Below, in pieces: positions 24,201-39,034 of a stretch of DNA of 64,000 bases; the first letter of the stretch is position 1; each line of letters starts with the position of its first letter. Both the position numbers and the translations under genes were made by a program. The stretch comes from Pelodera strongyloides (lineage: Eukaryota; Nematoda; Chromadorea; Rhabditida; Rhabditidae): assembly GCA_036852015.1 (NCBI GenBank), contig JAANDG010001194.1, positions 124,001 to 188,000 on the forward strand, given 5' to 3'. The notes below the pieces were generated by a model. It worked only from the letters and a program-made list of their open reading frames with translations, had not been told where the DNA came from and searched no databases.

Positions 24201-27200
24201 GGCAATATCAGTTTAAACTGAAAAGCATCTTGAAACAGGGGTTTCAGCTTGAAAATCGTGTGGCAAGATCAGTTTAAACTGAAAAGCATCTTGAAACAGG
24301 GTTTTCAGCTTGAAAACCGTGTGGCAAGATCAGTTTAAACTGAAATGCTTATTGCCACAGGGTTTTCAGCCTAAAAACAGTGTGGCAAGATCAGTTTAAA
24401 CTGAAAAGCATCTTGCCACAGGGTTTTCAGCCTGAAAACAGTGTGGCAAGATCAGTTTAAACTGAAAAGCATCTTGAAACAGGGTTTTCAGCTTGAAAAC
24501 CGTGTGGCAAGATCAGTTTAAACTGAAATGCTTATTGCCACAGGGTTTTCAGCCTGAAAACAGTGTGGCAAGATCAGTTTAAACTGAAATGCTTATTGCC
24601 ACAGGGTTTTCAGCCTGAAAACCGTGTGGCAAGATCACCTTAAAGTGAAAAGCATCTTGCCACAGGGTTTTCAGCCTGAAAACCGTGTGGCAAGATCAGC
24701 TTAAACTGAAATGCTTATTGCCACAGGGTTTTCAGCCTGAAAACCGTGTGGCAAGATCACCTTAAAGTGAAAAGCATCTTGCCACAGGGTTTTCAGCCTG
24801 AAAACAGTGTGGCAAGATCAGTTTAAGCTGAAAAGCATCTTGCCACAGGGTTTTCAGCCTGAAAACCGTGTGGCAAGATCAGTTTAAACAGAAAAGCATC
24901 TTGCCACAGGGTTTTCTCAGCTTGAAAACCGTGTGGCAAGATCAGTTTAAACTGAAATGCTTATTGCCACAGGGTTTTCAGCCTGAAAAACGTGTGGCAA
25001 GATCACCTTAAACTGAAAAGCATCTTGCCACAGGGTTTTCAGCCTGAAAACAGTGTGGCAAGATCATTTTAAACTGAAAAGCATCTTGCCACACGGGTTT
25101 TCAGCCTGAAAACAGTGTGGCAAGATCAGTTTAAACTGAAATGCATCTTGCCACAGGGTTTTCAGCCTGAAAACAGTGTGGCAAGATCAGTTTAAACTGA
25201 AAATCATCTTGCCAAAGGGTTTTCAGCCTGAAAACAGTGTGGCAAGATCAGTTTAAACTGAAATGCATCTTGCCACAGGGTTTTCAGCCTGAAAACAGTG
25301 TGGCAAGATCACCTTAAACTGAAAAGCATCTTGCCAAAGGGTTTTCAGCCTGAAAACAGTGTGGCAAGATCATTTTAAACTGAAAAGCATCTTGCCACAG
25401 GGTTTTCAGCCTGAAAACAGTGTGGCAAGATCAGTTTAAACTGAAATGCATCTTGCCACAGGGTTTTCAGCCTGAAAACAGTGTGGCAAGATCAGTTTAA
25501 ACTGAAATGCTTATTGCCACAGGGTTTTCAGCCTAAAAACAGTGTGGCAAGATCAGTTTAAACTGAAAAGCATCTTGCCACAGGGTTTTCAGCCTGAAAA
25601 CAGTGTGGCAAGATCAGTTTAAACTGAAATACATCTTGGGTTTTTCATTTTGAAAACCGTGGGCAAGATCATTTTAAACTGAAATGCTTATTGCCACAGG
25701 GTTTTCAGCCTAAAAAAAAAACAGTGTGGCAAGATCAGTTTAAACTGAAAAGCATCTTGCCACAGGGTTTTCAGCCTGAAAACAGTGTGGCAAGATCAGT
25801 TTAAACTGAAAAGCATCTTGAAACAGGGTTTTCAGCTTGAAAACCGTGTGGCAAGATCAGTTTAAACTGAAATGCTTATTGCCACAGGGTTTTCAGCCTG
25901 AAAACCGTGTGGCAAGATCAGTTAAACTGAAAAAGCATCTTGCCACAGGGTTTTCAGCCTGAAAACCGTGTGGCAAGATCAGCTTTAAACTGAAATGCTT
26001 ATTGCCACAGGGTTTTCTTTTGAAAACCGTGTGGCAAGATCAGTTTAAAACTGAAAAGCATCTTGCCACAGGGTTTTCAGCTTGAAAACCGTGTGGCAAG
26101 ATCAGTTTAAACTGAAATGCTTATTGCCACAGGGTTTTTCAGCCTGAAAACCGTGTGGCAAGATCAGTTTTAGCTGAAAAGCATCTTGCCACAGGGTTTT
26201 CAGCTTGAAAACCGTGTGGCAAGATCAGTTTAAACTGAAAAGCATCTTGCCACAGGGTTTTCAGCCTGAAAACAGTGTGGCAAGATCAGTTTAAGCTGAA
26301 ATGCATCTTGCCACAGGGTTTTCAGCTTGAAAACCGTGTGGCAAGATCAGTTTAAACTGAAAAGCATCTTGCCACAGGGTTTTCAGCTTGAAAACCGTGT
26401 GGCAAGATCAGTTTAAACCGAAAAGCATCTTGCCATAGGGTTTTCAGCCTGAAAACAGTGTGGCAAGATCAGTTTAAGCTGAAATGCATCTTGCCACAGG
26501 GTTTTCAGCCTGAAAACAGTGTGGCAAGATCAGTTTAAGCTGAAATGCATCTTGCCACAGGGTTTTCAGCTTGAAAACCGTGTGGCTAGATCAGTTTAAA
26601 CTGAAAAGCACCTTGCCAAAGGGTTTTCAGCCCGAAAACAGTGTGGCAATATCAGTTTAAACTGAAAAGCATCTTGAAACAGGGGTTTCAGCTTGAAAAT
26701 CGTGTGGCAAGATCAGTTTAAACTGAAAAGCATCTTGAAACAGGGTTTTCAGCTTGAAAACCGTGTGGCAAGATCAGTTTAAACTGAAATGCTTATTGCC
26801 ACAGGGTTTTCAGCCTAAAAACAGTGTGGCAAGATCAGTTTAAACTGAAAAGCATCTTGCCACAGGGTTTTCAGCCTGAAAACAGTGTGGCAAGATCAGT
26901 TTAAACTGAAAAGCATCTTGAAACAGGGTTTTCAGCTTGAAAACCGTGTGGCAAGATCAGTTTAAACTGAAATGCTTATTGCCACAGGGTTTTCAGCCTG
27001 AAAACAGTGTGGCAAGATCAGTTTAAACTGAAATGCTTATTGCCACAGGGTTTTCAGCCTGAAAACCGTGTGGCAAGATCACCTTAAAGTGAAAAGCATC
27101 TTGCCACAGGGTTTTCAGCCTGAAAACCGTGTGGCAAGATCAGCTTAAACTGAAATGCTTATTGCCACAGGGTTTTCAGCCTGAAAACCGTGTGGCAAGA

Positions 27201-29190
27201 TCACCTTAAAGTGAAAAGCATCTTGCCACAGGGTTTTCAGCCTGAAAACAGTGTGGCAAGATCAGTTTAAGCTGAAAAGCATCTTGCCACAGGGTTTTCA
27301 GCCTGAAAACCGTGTGGCAAGATCAGCTTAAACAGAAAAGCATCTTGCCACAGGGTTTTCAGCTTGAAAACCGTGTGGCAAGATCAGTTTAAACTGAAAT
27401 GCTTATTGCCACAGGGTTTTCAGCCTGAAAAACGTGTGGCAAGATCACCTTAAACTGAAAAGCATCTTGCCACAGGGTTTTCAGCCTGAAAACAGTGTGG
27501 CAAGATCATTTTAAACTGAAAAGCATCTTGCCACACGGTTTTCAGCCTGAAAACAGTGTGGCAAGATCAGTTTAAACTGAAATGCATCTTGCCACAGGGT
27601 TTTCAGCCTGAAAACAGTGTGGCAAGATCAGTTTAAACTGAAAATCATCTTGCCAAAGGGTTTTCAGCCTGAAAACAGTGTGGCAAGATCAGTTTAAACT
27701 GAAATGCATCTTGCCACAGGGTTTTCAGCCTGAAAACAGTGTGGCAAGATCACCTTAAACTGAAAAGCATCTTGCCAAAGGGTTTTCAGCCTGAAAACAG
27801 TGTGGCAAGATCATTTTAAACTGAAAAGCATCTTGCCACAGGGTTTTCAGCCTGAAAACAGTGTGGCAAGATCAGTTTAAACTGAAATGCATCTTGCCAC
27901 AGGGTTTTCAGCCTGAAAACAGTGTGGCAAGATCAGTTTAAACTGAAAATCATCTTGCCAAAGGGTTTTCAGCCTGAAAACAGTGTGGCAAGATCAGTTT
28001 AAACTGAAATGCCTGAAAAGCATCTTGCCAAAGGGTTTTCAGCCTGAAAACAGTGTGGCAAGATCACCTTAAACTGAAAAGCATCTTGCCAAAGGGTTTT
28101 CAGCCTGAAAACAGTGTGGCAAGATCATTTTAAACTGAAAAGCATCTTGCCACAGGGTTTTCAGCTTGAAAACCGTGTGGCTAGATCAGTTTAAACTGAA
28201 AAGCATCTTGCCACAGGGGTTTCAGCTTGAAAACCGTGGCTAGATCATTTTTAACTGAAATGCTTATTGCCACAGGGTTTTCAGCCTGAAAACAGTGTGG
28301 CAAGATCAGTTTAAGCTGAAAAGCATCTTGCCACAGGGGTTTCAGCTTGAAAACCGTGTGGCTAGATCAGCTTAAACTGAAAAGCATCTTGCCACAGGGT
28401 TTTCAGCTTGAAAACCGTGTGGCTAGATCAGTTTAAACTGAAATGCTTATTGCCACAGGGTTTTCAGCCTGAAAACAGTGTGGCAAGATCAGTTTAAACT
28501 AAACTGAAAAGCATCTTGCCACAGGTTTTCAGCTTGAAAACCGTGTGGCAAGTGGCAAGATCAGTTTAAACTGAAATGCTCGTTGCCACAGGGTTTTCAG
28601 CCTGAAAACAGTGTGGCAAGATCAGTTTAAACTGAAATGCTTATTGCCACAGGACAGGGTTTTCAGCCGGAAAACAGTGTGGCAAGACTAGCTTAAACTG
28701 AAATGCTTCTTGCCACAGGGTTTTCAGCCTGAAAACAGTGTGGCAAGACTAGCTTAATCTGAAATGCATCTTGCCACAGGGTTTTCAGCCTGAAAACAGT
28801 GTGGCAAGATCAGTTTAAACTGAAATGCATATTGCCACAGGGTTTTCAGACTGAAAACAGTGTGGCAAGATCAGTTTAAACTGAACAGCATCTTGCAACA
28901 GGGTTTTCAGCCTGAAAACAGTGTGAGACTAGCTTAATCTGAAATGCATCTTGAAATGGTTTTCAGCCTGAAAACAGTGTGAGACTAGCTTAATCTGAAA
29001 TGCATCTTGAAATGGTTTTCAGCCTGAAAACAGTGTGGCAAGATCAGTTTAAACTAAACTAAACAGCATCTTGGCACAGGGTTTTCAGCCTGAAAAATGT
29101 GTGGCAAGATCATCTTAAACTGAAAAGCATCTTACCACAGGGTTTTCAGCCTGAAACAACAGTGTGGCAAGATCAGTTTAAACTGAAAGC
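12232..29190. repeat. 61-bp palindromic satellite array, main block
   Basis: About 280 head-to-tail units, modal period 61 bp. Each unit is two adjacent palindromes: a perfect 12-mer CAGTTTAAACTG, and a 38-40 bp hairpin with arms CTTGCCACAGGGTTTTCAG and CTGAAAACAGTGTGGCAAG that differ from perfect complementarity at one or two bases. A short GCAT-containing spacer joins them. Variants recur in the arm (CTTGAAACA, TTATTGCCACA, ACCTTGCCAAA) and at the loop (AGCTTGAAAACCG against AGCCTGAAAACAG). Variant order repeats over kilobases (see findings). From about 18 kb rightward the units are regular; to the left they are indel-rich. Short reading frames across it are artefacts of the repeat. No gene lies inside. 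Confidence 0.97.
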
Positions 29191-30297
29191 TCGCCCTCAA
29201 CACAAGGGCAGACCTGAAACAATTTCAAGGAATGAATAAACACGTTCGACACCACTACGGTCCGACGGAAACGAACAAATGAATTTCTGAGGACGACGGA
29301 CCGTTCAGTGTGGGCGTACATATATAAATAAATACTTTATTGCGTTAAAAAAAGGCAACAACAAAGCGGATCGAGAAAAAAAGACCATCTCAAGAAGCAC
29401 GTTCTTACGTGAGCCAAACAGAAATACAGCCACACAAAACAAAGTGCACACTAAATCAAAGAAAACATCGAAAACCTTCGAGAAAGGACCACCCCGCCGC
29501 TGGCCTACCACACACACGCGTGACGTCATATCAATCGATACTTGCCTTCGTTTTTCACACAACAGAATTACCGTAACCTCAAAGTTCACAATTTACGCGG
29601 ATTATATAATACAAAGTTTTTTGTTCGGGTATATTTTTGTTTGAAAGAATTCATAACAACTGAATTAATGTATTTTGTGGTATAACAGAATAAGTTTTTT
29701 TAGTTAAAAAGGGAAAGCTAAATGAATTTTGTTCGGGATTGTAAATTGAGCACGTGAAAAGAAGGAACACGTTTTTCGCCAATATGATGTATTTTTGTGT
29801 GAATGTTTATTCAACAATAAAACTCAATAATTACACATTCAAGAATAATAACCAGTGAATGTGCTGCAAGACATGAGAAATCAATACGTAAACCCTTTTC
29901 ATCGGTAAATGTGTCTATTGAGGTCAATTTATACCACGTACAACTACAGTTCTGAATTTTAATAATATATGCAAAAGTAGGAATTGACGATTTCAAGAGC
30001 TGGATGGGTTGTTACTAGAAAAAAAAGCAATTTTTCGATAATGGATCTTTTCACAAAAGTCGGAAAGCCATAGAAACTCCGATTATATGCCAAATTCTCG
30101 AATTTTCAATTTCTGAGGCATTTTCTTCGCTCTCATCACTCGGCCAATCAGCTGGCCAATTTGCATTCTAATATTGACCACATTTTTCCTGATATTCATG
30201 AAATTCGGCAGCAGAACCTCCCTAAATAGCAAATAAATTACATACTATGTAGGATTTGTTCACAAAAAAGTACGACGCGTAAACGTAAACGTACGAT
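29189..30297 (-). mobile_element. left arm of a ~1-kb inverted repeat pair
   Basis: Matches 34540-35598 in reverse orientation over nearly its whole length (for example GGCGAGC and GGTCTGCCC at the outer end, TACATAGTATGTAATTT near the inner end). Compared with the right arm it carries an extra segment of about 90 bp (29320-29415) whose core equals the LINE 3' tail seen at 36200-36246. The outer end directly abuts the satellite. The short frame inside that reads alike in both arms (…SRVCVVGQRRGGPFSKV…) is shared because of the duplication; I cannot tell if it is a relic of a transposon protein. Confidence 0.75.
29333..29385 (-). repeat. LINE 3'-tail fragment inside the left arm
   Basis: The string TTATTGCGTTAAAAAAAGGC and the following AACAACAAAGCGG..TCGAG also occur at the 3' end of the LINE fragment (36204-36246). 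Absent from the right arm, so it entered after the arms were duplicated. Confidence 0.6.
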
Positions 30298-30299
30298 AC

Positions 30300-30362
30300 A
30301 CAGACACGCATACACATACATACACATATACACACACAAACACACACACACACACAACAACA
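30300..30362 (+). repeat. CA-rich simple repeat
   Basis: Imperfect (CA)n with ACACATACAT variants, between the left arm and the protease promoter. Confidence 0.7.
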
Positions 30363-30395
30363 ATCTATCGTGTATACATATCGTGCGAAATCTAT

Positions 30396-30447
30396 CGTGC
30401 CACAGTGTTTCCAAGCTGAAAACAGTGTGACAAGATCAGTTTAAACT
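30396..30447. repeat. solitary diverged satellite unit
   Basis: A single unit fragment resembling the satellite (TGCCACAGTGTTTCCAAGC, then ACAAGATCAGTTTAAACT). It lies 1.2 kb beyond the end of the array, on the other side of the left inverted arm, about 150 bp upstream of the protease start. Confidence 0.75.
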
Positions 30448-30553
30448 TAGAATTATAGAACAATGTGGCTACCACAAGAAGCGTATAAAACATTGACTTA
30501 TTAGGGCTACGGTGAACTGCTATCAATTTGGGTAAGAACTGCGTATATAAGAG

Positions 30554-30560
30554 TATAAAA
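30554..30560 (+). promoter_or_regulatory. TATA box of the protease gene
   Basis: TATAAAA, 40 bp upstream of the proposed start codon at 30600, at a distance consistent with a short 5' UTR. Confidence 0.45.
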
Positions 30561-30599
30561 TTCATCTTTGCCAAGAAAACTAGTCAACGAAATAGCGTA

Positions 30600-34012
<3,413 letters not shown>

Positions 34013-34297
34013 CATGAAGATACTATGCCGCATGCCTGCCAAGCTCTAATGACAATGATACATAAAAAAAAAGTATTCAGAGGATCGAAGGCTACTGGAA
34101 CTCCAGTAAACCCGGCGAAAATTATCGAAAAGGTGCAAAAACTGGTGGGTGATATTCATAAATTCTTTAAAACAATTAACTTAGACAAAGTAACTGGGGC
34201 GCTTAGACAAAGTAACTGGGACGCTCTAAACTAAAAGAACCCAAATGTGGTGGTGTTCTTTCATAATAGGGGACTTCCATACACTGAGGAAACTCTG

Positions 34298-34539
34298 ATT
34301 GTGCGCCGCGAAATCCTCGCGCGAAAATTATTAGCGGCGAAAAGTAGAGGCGACGCAACGGCTGTACGAAAATGCGCAAATTGATGAAGAACCAGATAAA
34401 ACGTTGCGTGGCGACTTCGCCCTATCTTCGCTATGTTTTTGCGAAAGGGTGCTCAGTGCTCTCTCTAGAACCTGGCGAGAGTCTGGCGACGTTGGGTGCG
34501 CAGCGCATGTAGGCACACATGATATTTCGCCGCGCACTA
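34298..34539. mobile_element. 242-bp terminal-inverted-repeat element
   Basis: Ends GTGCGCCGCGAAAT and ATTTCGCCGCGCAC. Non-coding, GC-richer than its surroundings, directly next to the inner end of the right inverted arm. Confidence 0.5.
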
Positions 34540-35598
34540 TCGGGTACGTTTACGCATCGTACTTTTTGTGAACAATTTCTACATAGTATGTAATTTATTT
34601 GCTATTTGGGGAGGCTCTGCTGCTGAATTTCATGAATATCAGGAGAAATGTGGTCAATATTACAATGATAATTGGCCAGCTGATTGGCCGACTGATGAGA
34701 GCGAAGATAATGCCTCGGAAACTGAAAACTCAAGAATTTGGTTCATAATCGGAGTTTCTATGGCTTCCCGCCTTTTGTGAAAAGATCCATTATTGAACAA
34801 TTGCTAGTTTCTAATAATAACCCTCACATCTCCCTTGAAATCGACAATTCCTACCTTTGCATATGTTATTAAAATTCAGGACTGTAGTTGTACATGATAT
34901 AAATTGACCTCAATAGACAAATTTACCGATGAAAAGGGTTTACGTATTGATTTCTCATACCTTGCAGCACATTCACTGGTTATTATTCTTGCGTGTGTAA
35001 TTATTTAGTTTTATTGTTGAATAAACATTCACACAAAAATACATCATATTGGTGAACGAAATATGTTCCTTCTTTTCACGTGCTCAATTTTCACCTTTCG
35101 GCCACATCGATGTAGTCTATATCCGAACAAAACTGATTTAGATTTCCCTTTTTATTTGAAAAAAAACGGTAATCTGCTATACCACAAAATACCTTAATTG
35201 GTTATGAACTTTCAAGCAAAATTTATACCATGAAGAAACAATTTTATTTAATCCGGCGTAAATTGTGAACTTTGGGGTTACGGTAATTCTGTTGTGTGAA
35301 AAACGAAGGCAAGTATCGATTGATATGCCGTCACGCGTGTGTGTGGTAGGCCAGCGGCGGGGTGGTCCTTTCTCGAAGGTTTTCGATGTTTTCTTTGATT
35401 TATTGTTTACTTTTAGTTGTGTGTGGCTATATTTGTGTTATTTTATACTTCGTGAGAATGGTACGTCCACACTGAACGGTCCATCTTGCTTAGAAATTCA
35501 TTTCTCGTTTCCCTGTGACCGTAATGGTGTCGATCGTGCTTATTTATTCATTCATTACAATTGTTTCAGGTCTGCCCTTGTTTTGAGGGCGAGCGGAT
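34540..35598 (+). mobile_element. right arm of the ~1-kb inverted repeat pair
   Basis: Reverse-complement partner of 29189-30297. From the inner end (GTACGTTTACGCATCGTACTT) to the outer end (CCCTTGTTTTGAGGGCGAGC) it follows the left arm with moderate divergence. It lacks the LINE tail found in the left arm. Confidence 0.75.
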
Positions 35599-36134
35599 AC
35601 GCTTTGGGATGTCGTGCGGATTGTGGGCACAACGCTTGCCAAAATTAGACGTGGATAAAACAAAATCGCCCTGGAAGCGTGACGACGCCAAGCTAAGTGT
35701 TTTTCCCAGCTCTTATCTTCGCTCACTGATTGAGCACTTCTCCATTTTGATTTTGGGTGTTCTGAGGGCACGTGCGATGGACCTAAAACCTACAAAATAA
35801 TGCGCGCCGCACTTCACTGCTCATCAAAGTATCGTGCCGTGTATGTTTTCGGTCCATCTCGAACATGCAGTGATACAGGCAGTTAGTAGTTCTGCCAGAT
35901 GCCTAGTATTGCAAAAAAAGTCGATGTCGCCATGCATGTTCACAGTAAGGTTTTTCGCCCTGTATATAAGTACATTTTGCGGTCCAGAATTTACTTTTCA
36001 TTCACTCCAAACTAAACTACCAAGCGCTAAACATTTTAACTGAATTAGCAGAAGACTTTTAGACCGTTCAGCCTAGTTAATTTTCTAAGCGAGTCCAAAA
36101 CCGGCCTCTTCCCAAGCTAATGTTTTCCTCAACG

Positions 36135-36136
<2 letters not shown>
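35599..36136. other. no gene recognised
   Basis: Unique-looking sequence between the right arm and the LINE fragment; reading frames here carry no recognisable domain. Confidence 0.4.

Positions 36137-36196
<60 letters not shown>
36137..36196. repeat. AT microsatellite
   Basis: About 58 bp of (AT)n immediately beyond the 3' end of the LINE fragment; possibly its 3' tail. Confidence 0.9.
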
Positions 36197-36200
<4 letters not shown>

Positions 36201-36758
36201 TATTGCGTTAAAAAAAGGCAACAACAAAGCGGGTCGAGAAAAAAGAAACAAAGAAAAGGAGAATAACAACAAAAACAGCAAAACAACAACTCAACAATAA
36301 ACATAACACGAATACTCAACAACAACAAAAACGAACAGAAATTACGATGAACGAATGTTTCTAATAGGCCTCTCATACAAATCTACCAGGTCCATTTTAC
36401 CTATCCTTTCTTTAAAGGCATCAACAGTGCTCAATTTTACCAATTCGTCAGGCAACAAGTTCCACATACGAGTAACCCTAGACTTAAAAAAATATAAGGA
36501 CTGATTAGACCGAATAGACTCTTGAAGAAGCGCAAAGGAGTTACCATTTCTGCGTGACCTGCCATTCATTGTGAACATACCGTATAACATTGGATGTGAA
36601 TGAAAACCTCGAACAATTTTAAAACACTCAACGAGATCAATCATAATACGGCGGTGTTGAAGAGAAGTGAGACCAAAAATTTCAAGGCGTTCGGAATAGG
36701 GTAAATCAGTGTACATATCATAATCTACCTTTCTCAAAGCACGTTTAGTAAAACGACG

Positions 36759-37733
36759 GGATCTATTCGGTTATAGGGACCCCAGTCCAAACGCATGGGA
36801 AAGGGGGCGGACTTAGGCTTCAGAGAGGCAGAAAGTCACTTTTAGCCGCAGAAAGCTGGAACTAGAGGTAAACAATGTAAAAGAAAACTTGTTTACCTCT
36901 AAACGAATCCACTAAAAAAGTAGTAGCTATTTGCCTTATATGACCGGTCTGGGGTCCCCCAACCCACATGCCCTATCTCATCACCCGTTTGGGGGTCCCC
37001 CAATCCACGTGCCCTATCTCATCACCCTTTTGGGGTCCCCCAACCCAAATGCCATGTCTCATCACCTTCTATGATCTGTTTGGGGTCCCCCAAACATGTG
37101 AAACGCATTAGACTAGCACAACTACTTATATGTCTCGCCTCTTTCTTATGCTATGCTAATAGTTATGTCATTGAGGTACATAGACAATAGTGTCGTGCTT
37201 AGTTGTCCAACAAAATGACTAGGAAATATCCCAACCCAAGCGCCAGGGGAGCTCAAGAGGCATTACATGTGGTTTGGTGTACCCTAAAAAGTCAAAAAAG
37301 CTAGAGTGAAAAATGGTATTTATAAAGGTTGTATTTAAGTTATTGCTTGCGTGTGTCCTATTTCTCAACGGTCTAGTAAGTTTTACCTAAACCCCGCCCC
37401 CTTTCCCATGAAAATGTGAATACCACTTTATTCAGACATACAATCATCACACATAGACTTAAGCATGTAGAATCCAGGGTCCCGTTTGCTCTCGAAGTCG
37501 GGGATCTTCATTTTTAGCTCCAATCCAAGGCGGTGTCTCTTAGCCGATGTGTTCCATAGAGTAAAGTAGACGGTAGAAGACGGCACAGAAAATAATACAG
37601 AGCGAAAGGTCCGTCCTAAGGCTAGGCAAGGGGAGCGCCTTAACTTTATTCCCGACGCCGTGGCATGTTTGCAAGATGGTAGCACTGTGCGGGATTTGCG
37701 TTTGGACTGGGGTCCCTATATCCGAATAGATCC
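36759..37733. mobile_element. hAT-type non-autonomous element
   Basis: A 975-bp insertion with terminal inverted repeats of about 36 bp (GGATCTATTCGG then TATAGGGACCCCAGTCC, and the complement at the right). It is flanked by a perfect 8-bp target duplication AAACGACG (36751-36758 and 37734-37741), typical of hAT elements, and interrupts a LINE fragment. Internal tandem repeats at about 36948-37095 carry GGGGTCCCCCAAnCC. No transposase domain is recognised. Confidence 0.85.
36948..37095 (+). repeat. three ~50-bp tandem repeats
   Basis: Three to four units each with TTTGGGGTCCCCCAA and GCCCTATCTCATCACC, inside the hAT-type element. Confidence 0.75.
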
Positions 37734-37757
37734 AAACGACGTTGAACCTTTTCTAAT

Positions 37758-38999
37758 ATGAATTATAGTCTAGTGGGGCGCTAGTTCTTGTTCAATTAGT
37801 TCAATTGCAGACACTTACGTCTAAAGCGCTGTTAAATAGTTAAGTAATTACTGCGTGGGAGAGAAAGAGGTGTAGCAATACTTGGATCTCGTTACTCTTC
37901 TCCGTTCTGTTTTTGAGTCTTTCCGAGTCTCGTTCTCGCGCATAATTTACATTCGCTTCAAAGTTTTATGGAACGTGGGTACAATGTAATTGTGGGCATA
38001 TCTGATTTTGTGTGCGGAAGGCATACCATGGTTAGTAGTTAATTCAACCGCAAGAGAGTCATCGTTGGCTGTGCACACGATTCTCCGGTCTAGCATGTTG
38101 AAGTAGCGAGGAGGTAGGACTCCGATTTCCGGATGGCTATTGTGAGGCAGAAGTCAGAGTTCCCATTGCTTGGCCCAGTGTTACAGCTTGGGTGTCAGTT
38201 ACCACCGGTTAACTCCCAATTGCACTGACTGTAAATGGACTCGGGGACTTTTCGGCCTTTTTCTCTTGTTACCCCGCGAACTCCCCTCTCCCCGCACGTG
38301 CGCCGCAGAGGTTATGCCGGAGGGAGGCGCCTGGTTGGTGGGCGGCATACGGTTCGCTCCACTTTAGATCGGGTACTGGGTGACGGCTGTTGATATCCAC
38401 CGGGGAATGCATAATCAGTGCATTCCCTGGACAATTCCCAGCCGACAAGGTGCGCAGTTGGAGCCGGGAGTCGCGGTATCTTTTCCCTCGAGCCGAAAAG
38501 TTTCCTGAGTTATTTGTAGGAGGTGTAATTTGGGTATTAACCCTTGGTAATTGATATCCTTGTCTGGCTAATGTTTGGCCAACGCTGAGTACTTTGTGCT
38601 CTGTTTTACAGTGTCAGTCGGAAATTGTGTCTTAGCTCTTTGCTGCTTCAACATGTAAGCCCGCTGAATGGTGTGGACATTCAACGATGTTTTTCTTGTG
38701 ATTGAATTACACTTCTGCCCGTGGGATTCCTTTCTCATGCAAGATTAGATGTGTCTTCAATTGCATGCTATCCCTGTCCTATAGAACTATGAACCGATCG
38801 TAAACTGTGCAGGGTAATTAGGCTCGTTTTTCTCAAAATTCAGAGCACAGAAGGGTTGAAAACATTTGCGTGATTAGAAATTTTCGTACACCATCATTCC
38901 AGAAATACTTAGTTTCACGATTTCGTGTATTTCCTCCAATTAGTGTTTTTTTCTGCGAGCACAGACAAACGGCCATGCGATAGTTTGCCTTTGGCCCAC
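37758..38999. other. no gene recognised; GC-rich block with a hairpin
   Basis: The stretch 38100-38560 is GC-richer and contains a perfect 9-bp stem GGGAATGCA / TGCATTCCC around 38403-38428. A short frame at 38170-38367 (…GGAWLVGGIRFAPL) has no domain that I recognise. It might be part of a repeat element, but I cannot place it. Confidence 0.35.
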
Positions 39000-39004
39000 A
39001 AATA

Positions 39005-39034
39005 CAGGAGGAGTAACATTTGCTACTCCTCCTG
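39005..39034. other. perfect 11-bp stem hairpin
   Basis: CAGGAGGAGTA, an 8-base loop, then TACTCCTCCTG. No adjacent gene explains it. Confidence 0.5.

Larger units (their letters stand above)
36197..37757 (-). pseudogene. LINE reverse-transcriptase 3' fragment, interrupted
   Basis: The minus-strand frame from about 36760 down to 36342 reads as the C-terminal end of a non-LTR retrotransposon reverse transcriptase: RRFTKRAL, then YSERLEIFGLTSLQHRRIMI, DLVECFKIVRG, and a WNLLPDELV block near the end. The rest of the element's 5' side is missing (5' truncation, as LINEs usually show). Its coding sequence is broken by the hAT-type element at 36759-37733; the reading VQRR that precedes RFTKR lies on the far side at 37742-37752. 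Stop codons follow shortly upstream. The 3' untranslated tail (36200-36340) is A-rich on the plus strand. Not functional. Confidence 0.75.

Noticed and set aside
12232..29190. Regular direct repeats that could look like a CRISPR array
   Set aside because: Units are contiguous with no unique spacers, the whole 61-bp period repeats, and the surroundings are eukaryotic.
34025..34234. 69-codon frame just after the protease stop
   Set aside because: No signal, domain or splice support; most likely the 3' untranslated region of the protease gene.
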